Assembly (NCBI GenBank): GCA_023101725.1
Contig: JALJCO010001078.1
Span: 850,924-914,923 of the forward strand
From: Atherinomorus stipes
Taxonomy: Eukaryota; Chordata; Actinopteri; Atheriniformes; Atherinidae
Direction: 5' to 3'
DNA: 64,000 nt
Made by a program: the position numbers and the translations under genes. Every line of letters begins with the position of its first letter. Position 1 is the first letter of the stretch. Of the stretch, positions 13,983 to 25,039 are shown in pieces. The notes beneath the pieces were generated by a model, which worked only from the letters and a program-made list of their open reading frames with translations, searched no databases and was not told the DNA's origin.

Positions 13983-14639
13983 CTATGACACTAATGGAGC
14001 AACATTATGTTTCTGAAATGTTTCTCCTGCTATCATTTCGTTACTCCCATCACTTGTGTTACCTGAGGCAGGAAGAAAAAAATGAAAGAAAGTTGACAGA
14101 TAAGCAGGTTAAAAGCTGGAGTGAAAGAGTCAATGTCAAACACATCAACTGCTGGTGCTAAATATATAAAAATGAAATGTCATTTAGTCAGGTACCTCTT
14201 CCTGAAAGGCACTCTGAAAAGATTTTCTGAATGTTGCTCCTGCAACTCCAAAGCCTCAAACTTAATTGAGATGAAAATTGGAGTGTGTGGCTGGATTTAA
14301 TGCAGACAAATCATTGTACCAGCAGAGCCTTTGTTAAAGGAGGAAGCATTTCTGTTGTACAGTATATACTCTAGTACTAAAGTATTTACTAAAGTACTAC
14401 TGCAATCATTTCAAATATATATGAAAAAGTAACATTATTTCTAATATTATGAAAAGGTTTTTTTTTATTTTATTGCTCCCTTCAACAAACTTACTTTTAA
14501 TTGAATCTTATACTAACACAGAAATAGCTTGTATATTAGCCAAAAACAGAAAAACACTTATGTATTGAACGAATGTTAGACTTTGTGAAAATGCAGTAAA
14601 TAAGACCAAAACAGTTTGTTCATTTCTTTTGGCTTCAAA
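13983..14639. other. Unassigned AT-rich DNA
   Basis: No recognisable gene or repeat. It contains short direct repeats of a CTAAAGTA-type motif near 14,378-14,400. Confidence 0.5.
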
Positions 14640-14850
14640 GCCAGTTAACGAGTCTGATAGGAGCACCGTTATTCTTTAACAAAATACGAACCCTCTTAGG
14701 CAAGCTGTAGACTAATCATCTGCAAGTTCTCTTGACTTCACCCCAAAGCTCTTCTTTAGCTGCTTTTTCTTCTGTTCTTTGTCAAGATCATCACACACTG
14801 CGTCAGTTAAAGTGATAAATCTTCAGTTCTGGTAAGATTGATCACTTCAT
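14640..14850 (-). pseudogene. Tc1/mariner-type transposase, C-terminal remnant
   Basis: Read on the minus strand, the DNA encodes fragments in the order expected at the end of a Tc1-type DDE transposase. First comes TDAVCDDLDKEQKKKQ, matching the usual D-x-VWD block just after the catalytic SPDLNPIE motif. Then EELWGEVKRTCR, a stop codon, and LVYSLPKRVRILLKNNGAP, matching the conserved SLPKRV...LKNKGG end. The in-frame stop, a Trp-to-Cys change and loss of everything upstream mark it as a decayed fragment. It has no bearing on host genes. Confidence 0.7.
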
Positions 14851-14859
14851 AAAAGCTGT

Positions 14860-16019
14860 TGCCACTGATTTTTAGGCATAGACCGTGAAATCACTGGACA
14901 AACCTTCAGTGGTACCACCCATACGTTTCTCAAGAGCTGAAATGGGGCTCGGTGGGTGGTTTCCTCCGTGACCATATTAGCAGTCACATCTAGTCTCTTC
15001 CGGAAAAAACAAATATGGGCAAAGAGGTTGTGCTGAGTGTGGGGGCGACTGATTGACTCCCAACAAACTGCCCTGTCTAAGAGAGGGCTAAGACGGTAGC
15101 TAGCAGAGATGGGGTTAAAGCTAAAGCTAAGGCATGCTGTTAGCCAGATAAAAACAGTGGTTGCTCTTCTCTGCTACTGGCTGAGACCTTCCCAGGAGCA
15201 AACAGAGCAGGGCACTATGGCCACCAGCTATAGCGCGAACACTGACAGCCATCGCCCATATTAATAATTTCGTAGAAAAATTGAAATGGGGAACTAAGTC
15301 CAATTACTGAATAAATGTCATAATTTTCAGTAACCTTATCCTAGTTTATTTTATCTATGAAGGGGCTATCCATATTGATTAACATATAAATGTAAATATC
15401 CAAGATTAATAGCTAGAGATAATTTCCTAAGCTAAGGACACGCCCCTAATTATGTGTAGATTTAAGAGCAAATAACATCTTAACAGAGCTATAAAAACAA
15501 TTCAGTCTTGAGGTCAGGTTTTTACTGGATTTCTTAAGTACAAAAATGTTCAGAAACTACAGGCTGTATTCCTCTGTTCCTCTAACCTGGTTTAGAAAAT
15601 GAGTCCTTGTACAGAAAAGAGAAAAAAAAGGTATTTCAGTTTTGGTTTTGGTCTAAGACTGAGATGATATGCATGTAACTGTCTGAGCTGAATGCATTTG
15701 TTGCAGCTAGATAAAGATTGAAAGTAACATGCCACTAAAGTAAACAATTTTCAATTTTCTCTATAGTTTTGCTTTTACCATAAAGGATTTTTAAATATTT
15801 CATATTTGTTTATTTACTGAACTTGCTTTCCTTATGAATAAAGCTTCAGGTGATGAAGGTATTTTGTACTGTAGAAGTTTAAAATGAAGAGTGGCTTTTT
15901 AAATCTCTAAATCTCTGGTTTGCTCCAACATTTACTTGAAATCTCAAATCTTGTCACCTGTAGCTATGAGATTGGAGAAGTGACTGAAAGAGGGAGATTT
16001 CAGATATAAGCAGCTGATA
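14860..16019. other. Unassigned non-coding DNA, partly repeat-like
   Basis: The segment 14,880-15,260 is GC-richer than its surroundings and has the look of an old dispersed repeat, but I could not match it to a family. No coding frame or terminal repeat was found. Confidence 0.4.
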
Positions 16020-16380
16020 TGAGTTTCATGTGAAAGGTTTGCTAAGCTCAGCCTTAGAGATGAGGTGAGGAGATCAAGTGTCACCGTGGTAACTTGGAGT
16101 AGAGCTACTGCTCCGCTGCATAAAGAGGAGTCAGCTGATGGGTCAAGCATCTGATTAGGAGGCCTCCTGTCTGGAGGTTTTTCTGGTAAATCCAGCTGGC
16201 AGACCCAGAACATAGTGGAGGGATTATCTATCCCTTCTGGCCTAGGTACGCCTCGGGATCTCCCCGGAGGAGATGTAGAGTGTCACTGAGCAGAGTTATG
16301 TCTGGATTTCCCACCTGGACCCGCCGTCTCTGTGATCCAACCTTTCATAAATAAAGAAAATGGATTTATTTTTGCACCTG
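16020..16380 (+). mobile_element. RTE/Rex-type LINE, 3' end fragment
   Basis: The plus strand matches the well-known 3' portion of a teleost RTE/Rex-type LINE. It runs from a block around CTTAGAGATGAGGTGAGGAG through CAGACCCAGAACATAGTGGA and GGCCTAGGTACGCCTCGGGA to a short 3' tail ending near AAGAAAATGGAT. In intact elements this encodes the C-terminal tail beyond the reverse transcriptase (Arg-rich, then a WERLGIPPEE-like motif). Here the frame is broken and everything upstream is missing, as expected for a 5'-truncated insertion. The clade name (Rex3 versus a related RTE) is from memory of the family and less certain than the LINE call. Confidence 0.75.
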
Positions 16381-17120
16381 TACCTGAGGGAGAGCATACA
16401 GGCAGGCACAAATTTCAAATGACAAATCCTAGAAAATATTTTGTCCAAAAAGCATAGTAATGTCTGACGACAAGAAGCCTGTAATATGCTAATTGTGGTC
16501 CTAACGATACAATCTTTCCTCTTTTAAGTGAATATGTCACACAGCAGATAAACGCTGCTCTTTTTTCAAAGCTTAACCTCAGACAATAGCAAACTGTCTT
16601 CCTCTCTTTGCTTTACAGAAGCACAAACATACTGTTGTTTGCCGTGGGCATTTACATGGTTTTGCTTTCTTTTGGTGACAGCTGAGTGTATCTCAGACTA
16701 TTTCTGGATCTATCCTCTCTGGAATGTAGACATCACAGTGTTATTTAGTCCACCAAACAGGAGCTGTACCCTATTCCCCTCTGTACATACCAGCAGAGAT
16801 CAATAACTGACATGACTGCTTGAGTTGACAAAAGATGAAACCTTTCAATTAAGTACACATCAGGGGATCTCCAGCTGTAATCTACTGTTGCTGCAAAACG
16901 CTGCATGTCATAGAAAAAAGCTCTCAAATTAGTTATTTTGAGTATTTATCAAAAATACTTACTAAAGTCTCTGTGTGACATGGTGTTCTCAGGATAACTC
17001 AAGCGTTTTCATCTTCTCCTCCCTGGGAAAGTTTTAGAAAATGCAAATTTTTGTCTGATTTCTATGGTCCTGACAGTCCTGTCAATATGCTTCCAAGTGA
17101 TCATGCACCTGTTGGCCACA
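16381..17120. other. Unassigned non-coding DNA
   Basis: No exon, RNA gene or repeat was recognised. Confidence 0.5.
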
Positions 17121-17127
17121 AGGACAT

Positions 17128-17225
17128 TCTGTTGGTTGAATGGGTCAGCAGGAGTGGCTCTTCTCCAGAAGACCGGGGTTCAAACCCTGCCCAGGCCGTC
17201 CTTTGTTTGGCCACATTCAGATGGC
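17128..17225 (+). mobile_element. tRNA-derived SINE-like unit, copy 1
   Basis: The plus strand has an A-box-like segment (TTGGTTGAATGGGTCAGCAG) and, about 40 bp later, a B-box-like GGTTCAAACCC at 17,177-17,187. These are the two internal RNA polymerase III promoter elements in their normal order. The 3' flank, CCGTCCTTTGTTTGGCCACA, resembles the flank of the second copy at 39,060. The anticodon arm does not fold into a normal tRNA, so this is not a functional tRNA gene. Confidence 0.5.
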
Positions 17226-17269
17226 AAAGATGACATATTGTCCACGGGGGTTCGTGTATGTAGGCTGGA

Positions 17270-17325
17270 GTGTGTGTTGGTGTGGGGTGGGCGGGGAGGG
17301 AGGTGGGGGGTGAGGGGTGAATTGG
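17270..17325 (+). other. G-rich tract with quadruplex potential
   Basis: The plus strand carries at least six runs of three or more G within about 40 bp (from GGGG at 17,284 to GGGG at 17,318) with short loops. This satisfies the simple G3+N1-7 quadruplex rule several times. The minus strand is read as proline-rich frames, which I regard as shadows. Confidence 0.7.
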
Positions 17326-17699
17326 ATCTGGTGTGAAGGGTGGGGTTGCGATGTGTAAAGGAAAATAGGAGAGTATGGGGAAAGTGGGGAATTGGTAGGA
17401 CAAAAGGAGGAGACATAAATGGATGGGTGTTGCGAGCCGGGCCTGGTGAGGAGAGCTCTGTGGATAGCCCGTGGACGTGTGGTGGAGGCGCAGTGAGACA
17501 CGGAACGCTGTTAATGGGCGTGTGAGCTGTAAAAGGAGCGCAGTGCTAACACCCCGTGCAGGCTTTACACTTGGAACTAAATTGAGGCTTTTAAAGGATG
17601 GAGAATTTGTTGGAAGAAAACGATTTGTGTCCAAAGAAATATTTGCTAAGTCACATTTAGACGTGTGGACAAGACAATCCCAGTCATTTGTTTTTACCG

Positions 17700-18560
17700 T
17701 GGAATAGTTTTAGCTGTTTAGAAAAGTGTTCCACAGTCCTGCGTTTACATGCAGCAATACTCTTTATAACCGGTTTGAATCCGGTGCGTGATGTAAACAC
17801 TGGAAAACTAAATAGCTATTTGGGTTTTTAAACGATATTTGGGTCTTTTTAACGGAATATTTGGTCATGTAAACGTTTTGGATTTCATTGAAAGTAATAT
17901 TTGATTGTGTTTGCGAGCTTGAAGTTTTTGGTGTTTTAAATAAACTACAGAGTTTTTGTATCAGGATCATAGGCTTGCACAGCTTGCTAGTTTATGTATC
18001 ACCATGGCAACACGCATCCGAGAGGGCTGGGTGCAAACAGTACTTCGCGGGGCTCCATCACTATTGGAAGTTTGGTGAAGGCGTGACAGGAAATCACTGA
18101 CTCCAGCGGGAGTCCGTTAACTTCATCATTCCAACCGTCCCACCAGTCCGGCCTGAGACCTTCATTGTCGGGGGACTGTTGGAAACGGAAGATGGATGTG
18201 CAGCTCCAGCCCGAGCTGCATTTCAGCACGTTCTTCCTTCTATGACCGTAAGTAGCTGGTGGGTCAGAACCAGCCTCCGGACTGCAGTCAAGCTGCGCGG
18301 ATCGCGGTAAGACAACGGCGTAATTTAGCTGTAATTTGAACTTGGCTGGTTGACTGAGGGCTCGGATGGTTCATTATTCACCATCATCATGACGTTTTCG
18401 TGCGTGCGGTTTGGGTCGGGATATTCCAGTTGATTTCAGTTATCATGTATAAGGAGTAACTCTGTTGCTCACGCATGTAAACGGGTTTTTGATTTTAGAA
18501 ACCGGAATATTGCCGTCCGAATTTTGATGGATGTAATGCATCTGAAGTTTCAGTCATGCA
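17700..18560. mobile_element. CpG-rich candidate DNA transposon
   Basis: Left-hand sequence CGTTTACATGCAGCAATACT (17,742 on) and right-hand sequence, read on the other strand, CAATATTCCGGTTTCTAAAA then CCCGTTTACATGCG, form an imperfect inverted pair sharing GTTTACATGC and AACCGG/CCGGTT cores. This resembles the ends of a group of fish DNA elements; a second example may lie at 40.87-41.48 kb. The interior (18,000-18,310) is unusually CpG-rich and has GTAAGT and GTAAGA donor-like motifs. No transposase frame or target duplication was identified. A host promoter is the alternative reading. Confidence 0.4.
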
Positions 18561-18896
18561 TTATTTTAAATATGTGGAGTAAACTAGGTTTGACCCAAGT
18601 TTTTCCACTGACCCTTTCATAGACCCTCAGTTACATTTCCAAACACTGATGTTGAATATTTGTATAGTATTTCACAGGCATTGTGTTATTCAAATCATGT
18701 CTGTAAAAGCTAATGAAACATCGGACAACAAATACCAGACTACTGGTACACTGTAAAGTGTTCAACTCTTCCGTGTGTACATAATGATCATTTGAAGAAA
18801 GAAATGTGTAAGGCTGAATGGATTGATGTTATGTTGGAATATGAATCAATTTAGATGAATCACTCTGAGGATTATAGCTGCTATGACTCCAACTGA

Positions 18897-18910
18897 CCAC
18901 CAGGTGTCAC
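18897..18910 (+). promoter_or_regulatory. CTCF-like motif
   Basis: CCACCAGGTGTCAC matches the CTCF core CCASYAGRKGGCRS at 13 of 14 positions (T replaces G at position 11). One motif match of this kind is weak evidence without binding data. Confidence 0.3.
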
Positions 18911-20697
18911 TGGCATGATCTATGAGGCTTTGAAGCTTCGATCTTTTTCCAATACAGTCAAGCAAAGGCCTCAAAAGGTTCAAAGGCTTCATTGGCCCAT
19001 CTCTACCATAAACTAAGACCTGTAACCAAACTACAACAAAAGACCTAGCTATCCCAACTCCAAACTATCAGTGAAAATGAAAGAAAAGGGAATCTAACAA
19101 CTAAACCAACTAACCAAACTAAAACACCTGGAAATCAAAACCTAAAGACAAAGTTACTCAAACTAAAGACACCAAAACCATAAACTAAGGACAACTGTTG
19201 CAGGCCAAGCAGTTGCCACCGACTGAGGGTGTGTTGGGTTCTTTTATAGTTGTTGCCAGCTGCTCCAGGTGAGACTGATCAGCAATCAGAGGGTGAGGGA
19301 GGAGATGGTGGTGGGGAGCCAGGCCAATGGGAACAGAGGGATTGAGCAGGAGGATTGCATGTAAAATAAAACAAAGGGGTTAGAATCTGGGCGGCCGTAA
19401 CAGTGCCTCTGTTCGTGTTTGCACATGTATCTGTGTGTGCGTGCATTAGGCTGGTGGGGGAATTAAATGTTGTGGTGTAAATGAGATAAATAGCATTAGA
19501 CTGCTTACTTTTACAATACAAACCTTTTCTAGAGGGTATCTAAGCTTCAGGCTTCAGTGTTTTGGCCACATGTTGCAGCTTGCAGTTGGTAAGTGAAGCC
19601 TTTTATATCTCAACTTTGCATCCTTGCACAACAATACAGATCAGTTCCTATTTATATGTTGTCTCATGTGTTAATCCTCTGTCTTGTTATGAATATATCA
19701 CTGTGTGAACACTGAAAAAGAATCTGGAATTTAAAAGATAAAATTGCAAATAAAATCACAATATATGTCAGAAAAATGCATACCGATGAAAAAAAAGTGT
19801 TATGTGATTTTTTTTTCTTTTAATAGTTAAATGAACTCTAAAAAAGATTCTTTTATAAGAAATTTAACTGCAGTTGTATTTACTGTGAAGTCAGTAAAAG
19901 CAAATGCAACCTAATCCAAGCATTTATGTTCAGTTAACTACTTTTAAAAGACAGAGAGGAAAAGAAAGGTCAATTATTGTCAGATTTCATTAGTTAGGAG
20001 TTAGCGTTGAGAGACAAGCCCTTTAAGCTTACACTTAGAATTACAGAAGAGTAGCCTGAAATACAGCTTGAATATTAAAGCTCAATGACTCTCCCTGTCT
20101 AATAATGAAATGACAGAGCCCCATAATGGAAAGCACTCTCATATAAAAGCTGTTGTCTACATGACTATTATGTCTTTTAGGTGTTTTACAAAGCATGTAA
20201 ACTGGAGCTGATATGTGGAAAATGTTCCTAATGAAAATGCAAGTTTAATAAATATTCATGTTAAAATTAGAACATCTGCAAGTTTTCAGCTGGAGGATCT
20301 TATTCCTAATCACAAACATACTTGAAGATGAACTTACTGTAAATCAATAATCTGAGCAAACTAACACATTGAAGCTGGTTAAAATAATGAAAGAAAGAGC
20401 AGAAAAACATTAAGAAACATGAAAGCAGCTGATTTTAGTCAGTTACTCAGTGCTCTGTCCAACACCTCATGCTGCTCTGTGTTTTTTGTCTGAAAAGATG
20501 ATCATTTTGGCCAAGTGAGAGACTAGATTCAACCATCTGCCACAAACAGACGGCCTTCAGAAAGAAAGAGCCGGAAACAAACCTCCAGAAGATGGAATAC
20601 AAACAAAGTGGTGAGTGCGAGGCTCAATAAGAAACTAAAATAAATCATGAAAACTATGAAAACTAAAGACAAAACAACTGTGAATCTGTCCTTGGGC

Positions 20698-20699
<2 letters not shown>

Positions 20700-20729
<30 letters not shown>
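20700..20729. repeat. (CA)n microsatellite
   Basis: Uninterrupted CA run of about 15 units. Confidence 0.95.
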
Positions 20730-20731
<2 letters not shown>

Positions 20732-21460
20732 TACAGAATTCTGACAAATGTGTGTTCATAAAAGTCAAAGCAAAATTTAGCTAGCTTGTTCCTGCAGGGT
20801 GATGCCACATGTTGAAGTGATGCTGCACAGGCCCTGCAGGAGTACCAACACAAAAGGACGTTTCAGAAGAGAGCTATAAAGAAGTAAAAAAGGAGCAAGG
20901 CCGACCAGCTGAATGTGGAGGATGTAACAGATGATGCAGCACAGCAGAAGGCCAAAGGAGAACACCTATAATGTAGGTTTAACTTTTGTTTTGGCCTTGG
21001 GGCAGATAACTGCATGTCCACTCACTCCGTCCTCACCTGAGCTGTGCACTGCTATTAATTATGATTTTATCTGCTGTGATCCCACACCTCTAATACATTA
21101 ATTTAGTCCTTGCTTTTATTCATTTGGCCCATTGTTACTGCTGGAAGTCTTGAAGCTGCATTTTATTCATCTGCTGCTGAAGTAACATATTAAATGAGAC
21201 TGAAAAGTCTGTTACTGAGCCTTTGTTGGTTAATAAGTAGGTCAATAAGCTTCAATTGGTATGTGAAAATGATCCCAGAAGTAGGCAATGTATAGGTTAG
21301 TAGGCAAAGTATATTTTTTACTCACAGTTTTGAGTACTGTTTCTTGATGGCCAAAGGAATATAAAAAATGCCGAGATGTGAATGGATGAGATCAAATGGC
21401 CTGACTGCTGAACTTTAACAGATTTTCACACTTTGCCATCCCTAAAGATGGCTAATTTGT

Positions 21461-21660
21461 AGGGGTGTAACGATTTAGTTTAACAATGATTGATTCATAT
21501 GACAACTCATGGTTTCTGATTTGATTCATGGATGATATTGGTTCATATAGAACAATCCAATCCAATTTGATTCAGTGACTTGAAATCTAATCAAAAACCC
21601 TGAGTTGTGATGTGAACTGAATTGTTGTTAAACCAAATCATAATTTTGCATCTGTTGTCT
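21461..21660. mobile_element. Possible MITE remnant, one end only
   Basis: TAGGGGTGTAACGATT at the left edge resembles the terminal sequence of common short fish DNA transposons, and the following sequence has several partly palindromic GATTCAT/TGAATC-type motifs. The matching right terminus was not found, so the copy is truncated or too diverged. Confidence 0.4.
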
Positions 21661-22618
21661 TGCATCCTGCGTCTTCTCTGAGCTTTATCCAGCCATTAAA
21701 TGTCCGTCCAGTGTTGACTCCTGTCTTGCCTTTTCTCTCTCCCTTGCTCTCTTTCTTTTGCCTCACTGTCTCATACAATGTCCTGTTGCTTTTCTTTGCT
21801 GAATCAGCATGTTCAAATCAGCCAATGTGTTGATATCCAGCTGCTAGTGTGTGATGCTGTGCTGTAAAGAAAAATGCAACTGTCAGATGACGGCCTGAGC
21901 TGGAAAAGAGTTGTGAAGTGTGGTTTCCCAACTGCAGGATATTGCAGGGAGATGATGGCTTCAGGAATGCGCATATGAATTTAATTATGTCACCAAAACG
22001 AGTCAGAAGAACTATGTTTTAAGGTCAGAAAGTTGTGTAGTCTTACTTTAAAGCCCATTTATAGCAGTAGATACCATGTATAGGAAGGCATAAAATATGA
22101 GAAATGTACAAATATTAAGATTAGTATTTCAGTAAGGAGCCACTCCAACTGAGAGAAATGACCAGTAAGCATTGGAATAGTCATGATCAAAACTATTTGA
22201 ATTCTCCAAATGCCGAGGAAAGAAGTCTTCTTAAGCAGCCTTTATGAAAGATAAGAGATGATTCTTTCCCATAGTCCTTTACAACCACAATTTTTGAAGT
22301 AAAATTTGATTATCTTTATTTTCACCAAATTTAAATTTGAGGGGAGGGTGGTGAGTGAGTGCTGCCTGCAACAATATGGTAGCTCTTGTGTCCTTTTTCC
22401 TTTTCTTTCTTAAATATAAATCTTTAAAAAGTTGTACTTTATCATCTTTGCATATTAAAAATAATATTGCTATGTACTTATGCAATTTAATAAACAAATA
22501 TGGCATATTATCTGTGTAATATTGAGATGAAATTGCATTAGATGAAGCATCTAAAGCACTTAATGGAGAGTAATTATTCAGCTTCTGTAGTCTCAGTACT
22601 GCCAACCTGCATCAGAAC

Positions 22619-23107
22619 TAGGGCTGCTAGGTATTGGAAAAAAAAAAAAAAAAAAATTGCGACTTTTAACACTGTGATATATATTGCAATATGAAAAAAT
22701 ACTGGAATTTTCATCAGATGACTTGAATAGCACTTAAAGTTTTGCTGTCTTATTGACAATTAACCTGCAGTGATCTTACATCTTTGTGAATGTTGTATGG
22801 TTTTTGTTTCAGTTATATTTATTATGTTTTACTGCTTGCTTTTATTGTACTAGCATTGAGTACATGTTTTGTTTTTATTATGTACAAATGTGAATTGCGT
22901 TTTACCACAAAATGTTTGTTCTTTGTGAAACTAATTAAGAACAATAGTGATTGGTGTATCGCTGTGTGCAGTGTTTGTCAGTTACCCTTAAAGTTGGAAA
23001 AGAACACACATCGAGTTAATTTGCCTACATTGCACGGCTTCCAACGTGACTATTGCTCTCATGCACATTGCAATGACAATTCTCAAACAATACATTGTGC
23101 AGCCCTA
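22619..23107. mobile_element. Non-autonomous hAT-like DNA transposon, 489 bp
   Basis: The element starts TAGGGCTGC and ends GCAGCCCTA, an exact 9-bp inverted terminus with further imperfect pairing inside. It is flanked by a perfect 8-bp direct repeat, ATCAGAAC, at 22,611-22,618 and 23,108-23,115. A 19-bp poly-A run lies just inside the left end, and internal ATATATTGCAATAT-type palindromes are present. The 8-bp duplication fits hAT. A 109-codon plus-strand frame at 22,790-23,119 runs through the right end and is almost certainly chance. Confidence 0.88.
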
Positions 23108-23344
23108 ATCAGAACTTAGCTTAAGTGTGGTCAGAATTGACTTTTTACTATTTTTTTCAGAATTTTTTGACCAGCACACATAAACAGCATAACATTTTCC
23201 AGTAAGATAAAGGAAAGGAAAGTTGGTAAGATGGCAGTTTTCCTCTTTTTTTTTTTTTTACAACCAAGCATACCTCAGAATTTCAAATGAACGATGAACA
23301 TGAACTAATTCAGTTTTCATCTACATGATCAGATATTTGAATTA

Positions 23345-23795
23345 GTTCTCATGAGCTGGGGACCCGGGCCACGGTGACTATAGCCAGCCACCGCGGGTGG
23401 GCGGGCGGGCCGGATGGTCACGTTTTGCGCTCCACAGATAAAACCTGACGGGTCCTATTCCGACCCGACCCGGCCTCGGACCTTGGTAGGGGCTGATCTA
23501 CCGCCGGACAGAGGGGAGCTAACAAAAGAATACATGTTTGTTGAAGAATCTCACTTCCCGCGGACAAGCATAAAAACAAAGCGGGGTGCTCTTTGTTTGT
23601 ATGTATGGGAGGTGGTGAACGGCGTGCACAGCCATCACGTAGCAGCGCTGTCCAGCGCCTCCAGAGTAAGGGTACAGGTTGCTGTGGGGACGCAGCGTGA
23701 AATCAACACATCTGTACCAAAACCCACCCGATCCGGCCCGGCCCGACCTGACCCGACCCAGACCCACGGGTGGAAACGGGGCTTATCACTATCAT
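23345..23795. mobile_element. GC-rich dispersed element, likely DNA transposon
   Basis: This block stands out as strongly GC- and CpG-rich in an AT-rich setting. Both sides carry repeated CCGACCCG-type motifs (GACCCGACCCGG near 23,463 and CCCGACCTGACCCGACCCAG near 23,743), like the ends of short fish elements built on a GGGTCGGGT repeat. I could not define exact ends or a target duplication. The 159-codon plus-strand frame across it has no recognisable domain and is most simply explained by low stop-codon frequency in GC-rich DNA. Confidence 0.45.
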
Positions 23796-24158
23796 ACAGA
23801 TTAGATAATGCCAGGATTTTACAAATACAACACGGGTCTGCCAGCACACTCTTTCATAATCTCTCAGTTCAATTTTCAAAGTGCAGTAACTGATTGAAAA
23901 AGAATAATTGGATGAAAATGCTAGTATTTCTTTGTTACTCTTAAAATGATGTAACTCAGCATTTTGGCCTAAAGCCAGAACAATTGCTTGACTGAGTCTT
24001 CCCCAGTTAAATATAATATCTCAGATATTCCCAAATATATTCCTAAAGAAAAGCTCTCCCCATTTCAATGGCCACTAGAATTTCTTTTGTCTTTGAGGCA
24101 TATTTTGTTAGGGAAAACTAATTCTTGACAATTGGTGTCAGTCAGTAACACTACACAG

Positions 24159-24306
24159 TAGGGATGCATGATATAATTGGACCCCTATCGGTATCGGCCT
24201 ACATCGGCCTTAAAACTGAGTATCGAACATCGGCCGCCCCACCGATATTTAACCAATCACCAAACAGCAGTTCAGACGGCCAAAATTCTAATATTGTGCA
24301 TCCCCA
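24159..24306. mobile_element. Short hAT-like MITE, 148 bp
   Basis: Begins TAGGGATGCATGATAT; the right end read on the other strand begins TGGGGATGCACAATAT. An exact 8-bp target duplication, CTACACAG, lies at 24,151-24,158 and 24,307-24,314. The interior contains ATCGGTATCGGCC-type repeats common in this group of fish elements. It has no coding capacity. Confidence 0.88.
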
Positions 24307-24421
24307 CTACACAGTCTAGTTGAGGTGATTTAAATGGAAAAGTGTCCCTTTTACGATCTTCTTTTCTTGCTTTTTGAAATGACCCCAGTAGATTTTCTTC
24401 GTTAGAGAACAGAAACTCATG

Positions 24422-25001
24422 CATGGTGCATTCACACCAGGATAGTCCGCTAGACTCGGTCGGATTGGGTACTGGCTAGTTGATGGGTGGGGTGGTCCAC
24501 CGGACAGAGATTGCTTTTTTTTTTTTTCTTTTTTCTACTTTTGTGTGGCACTGGTCTCCAGTGTGGACATATCCCTGAGCCTCCATTTGACTGCTAATTA
24601 CTTTAAAAAAAACGACATTATTTTTGTGGGTACTTACTAGAAACTGGGCAACTTTCTTCTGACTATATACAAACAAAAACTTCACTTCGTTGTCGCTCCA
24701 TGTTTGACACGAGCTTTTTCTACAGAAGTTCTGCATGTGTTTGTTTTCGTAGCATTTACCAACAATGCCCAACCTTTACCCACAATGCCTTGCTGAACCA
24801 AGTGCAGGGAGCTGCATTTGTAGTCTGCTTCCCACATTTGGTCTGCTTGAAGCAGATTAAAATTCGCGTTTGCAGGTGAACTGAGTTCGCTTGTTTGGTC
24901 TGAATCAGAGTCCGTTTGCGTATTAATAATTCCCCAAATGAAGCAAACTTTGCAAGCGGACTCAGATTTAAATCAATAAGGCTGCTGTGAATGTGCCCTC
25001 A
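24422..25001. mobile_element. MITE-like DNA transposon, family X copy 1
   Basis: One end contains GGTGCATTCAC and the other, read on the opposite strand, TGAGGGCACATTCAC, so the termini are imperfect inverted repeats. The body aligns with a second copy at 34,533-35,142: both contain CGTAGCATTTACC, CCCACAATGCC, TTTGTAGTC, GCGTTTGCAGG and TCAGAGTCC...TTTGCG in the same order and spacing. No transposase frame is present. A Harbinger nuclease remnant begins immediately to the right at about 25,040; whether the two are related is unknown. A clear target duplication was not found. Confidence 0.75.
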
Positions 25002-25039
25002 GCTGCTGTCTGAGACGATAGACCTGTTTACTGTAGGTG

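Larger units (their letters stand above)
18561..21460. other. Unassigned non-coding DNA
   Basis: Contains a CTCF-like motif (18,897), an A/C-rich stretch at 19,010-19,190 that may be part of an old retroelement, and a (CA)n run at 20,700. A well-mixed stretch at 19,980-20,180 without repeats could be conserved non-coding DNA but cannot be tested here. No exon was recognised. Confidence 0.5.

Noticed and set aside
17101..17634. 177-codon minus-strand Pro/His-rich frame
   Set aside because: The proline-rich translation is simply the complement of the G-rich tract and the SINE-like unit; low complexity explains the absence of stops.
23414..23893. 159-codon plus-strand open frame in a GC-rich block
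   Set aside because: The block is repeat-like with CCGACCCG motifs, frames are open on both strands because stop codons are rare in GC-rich DNA, and the translation has no recognisable domain.
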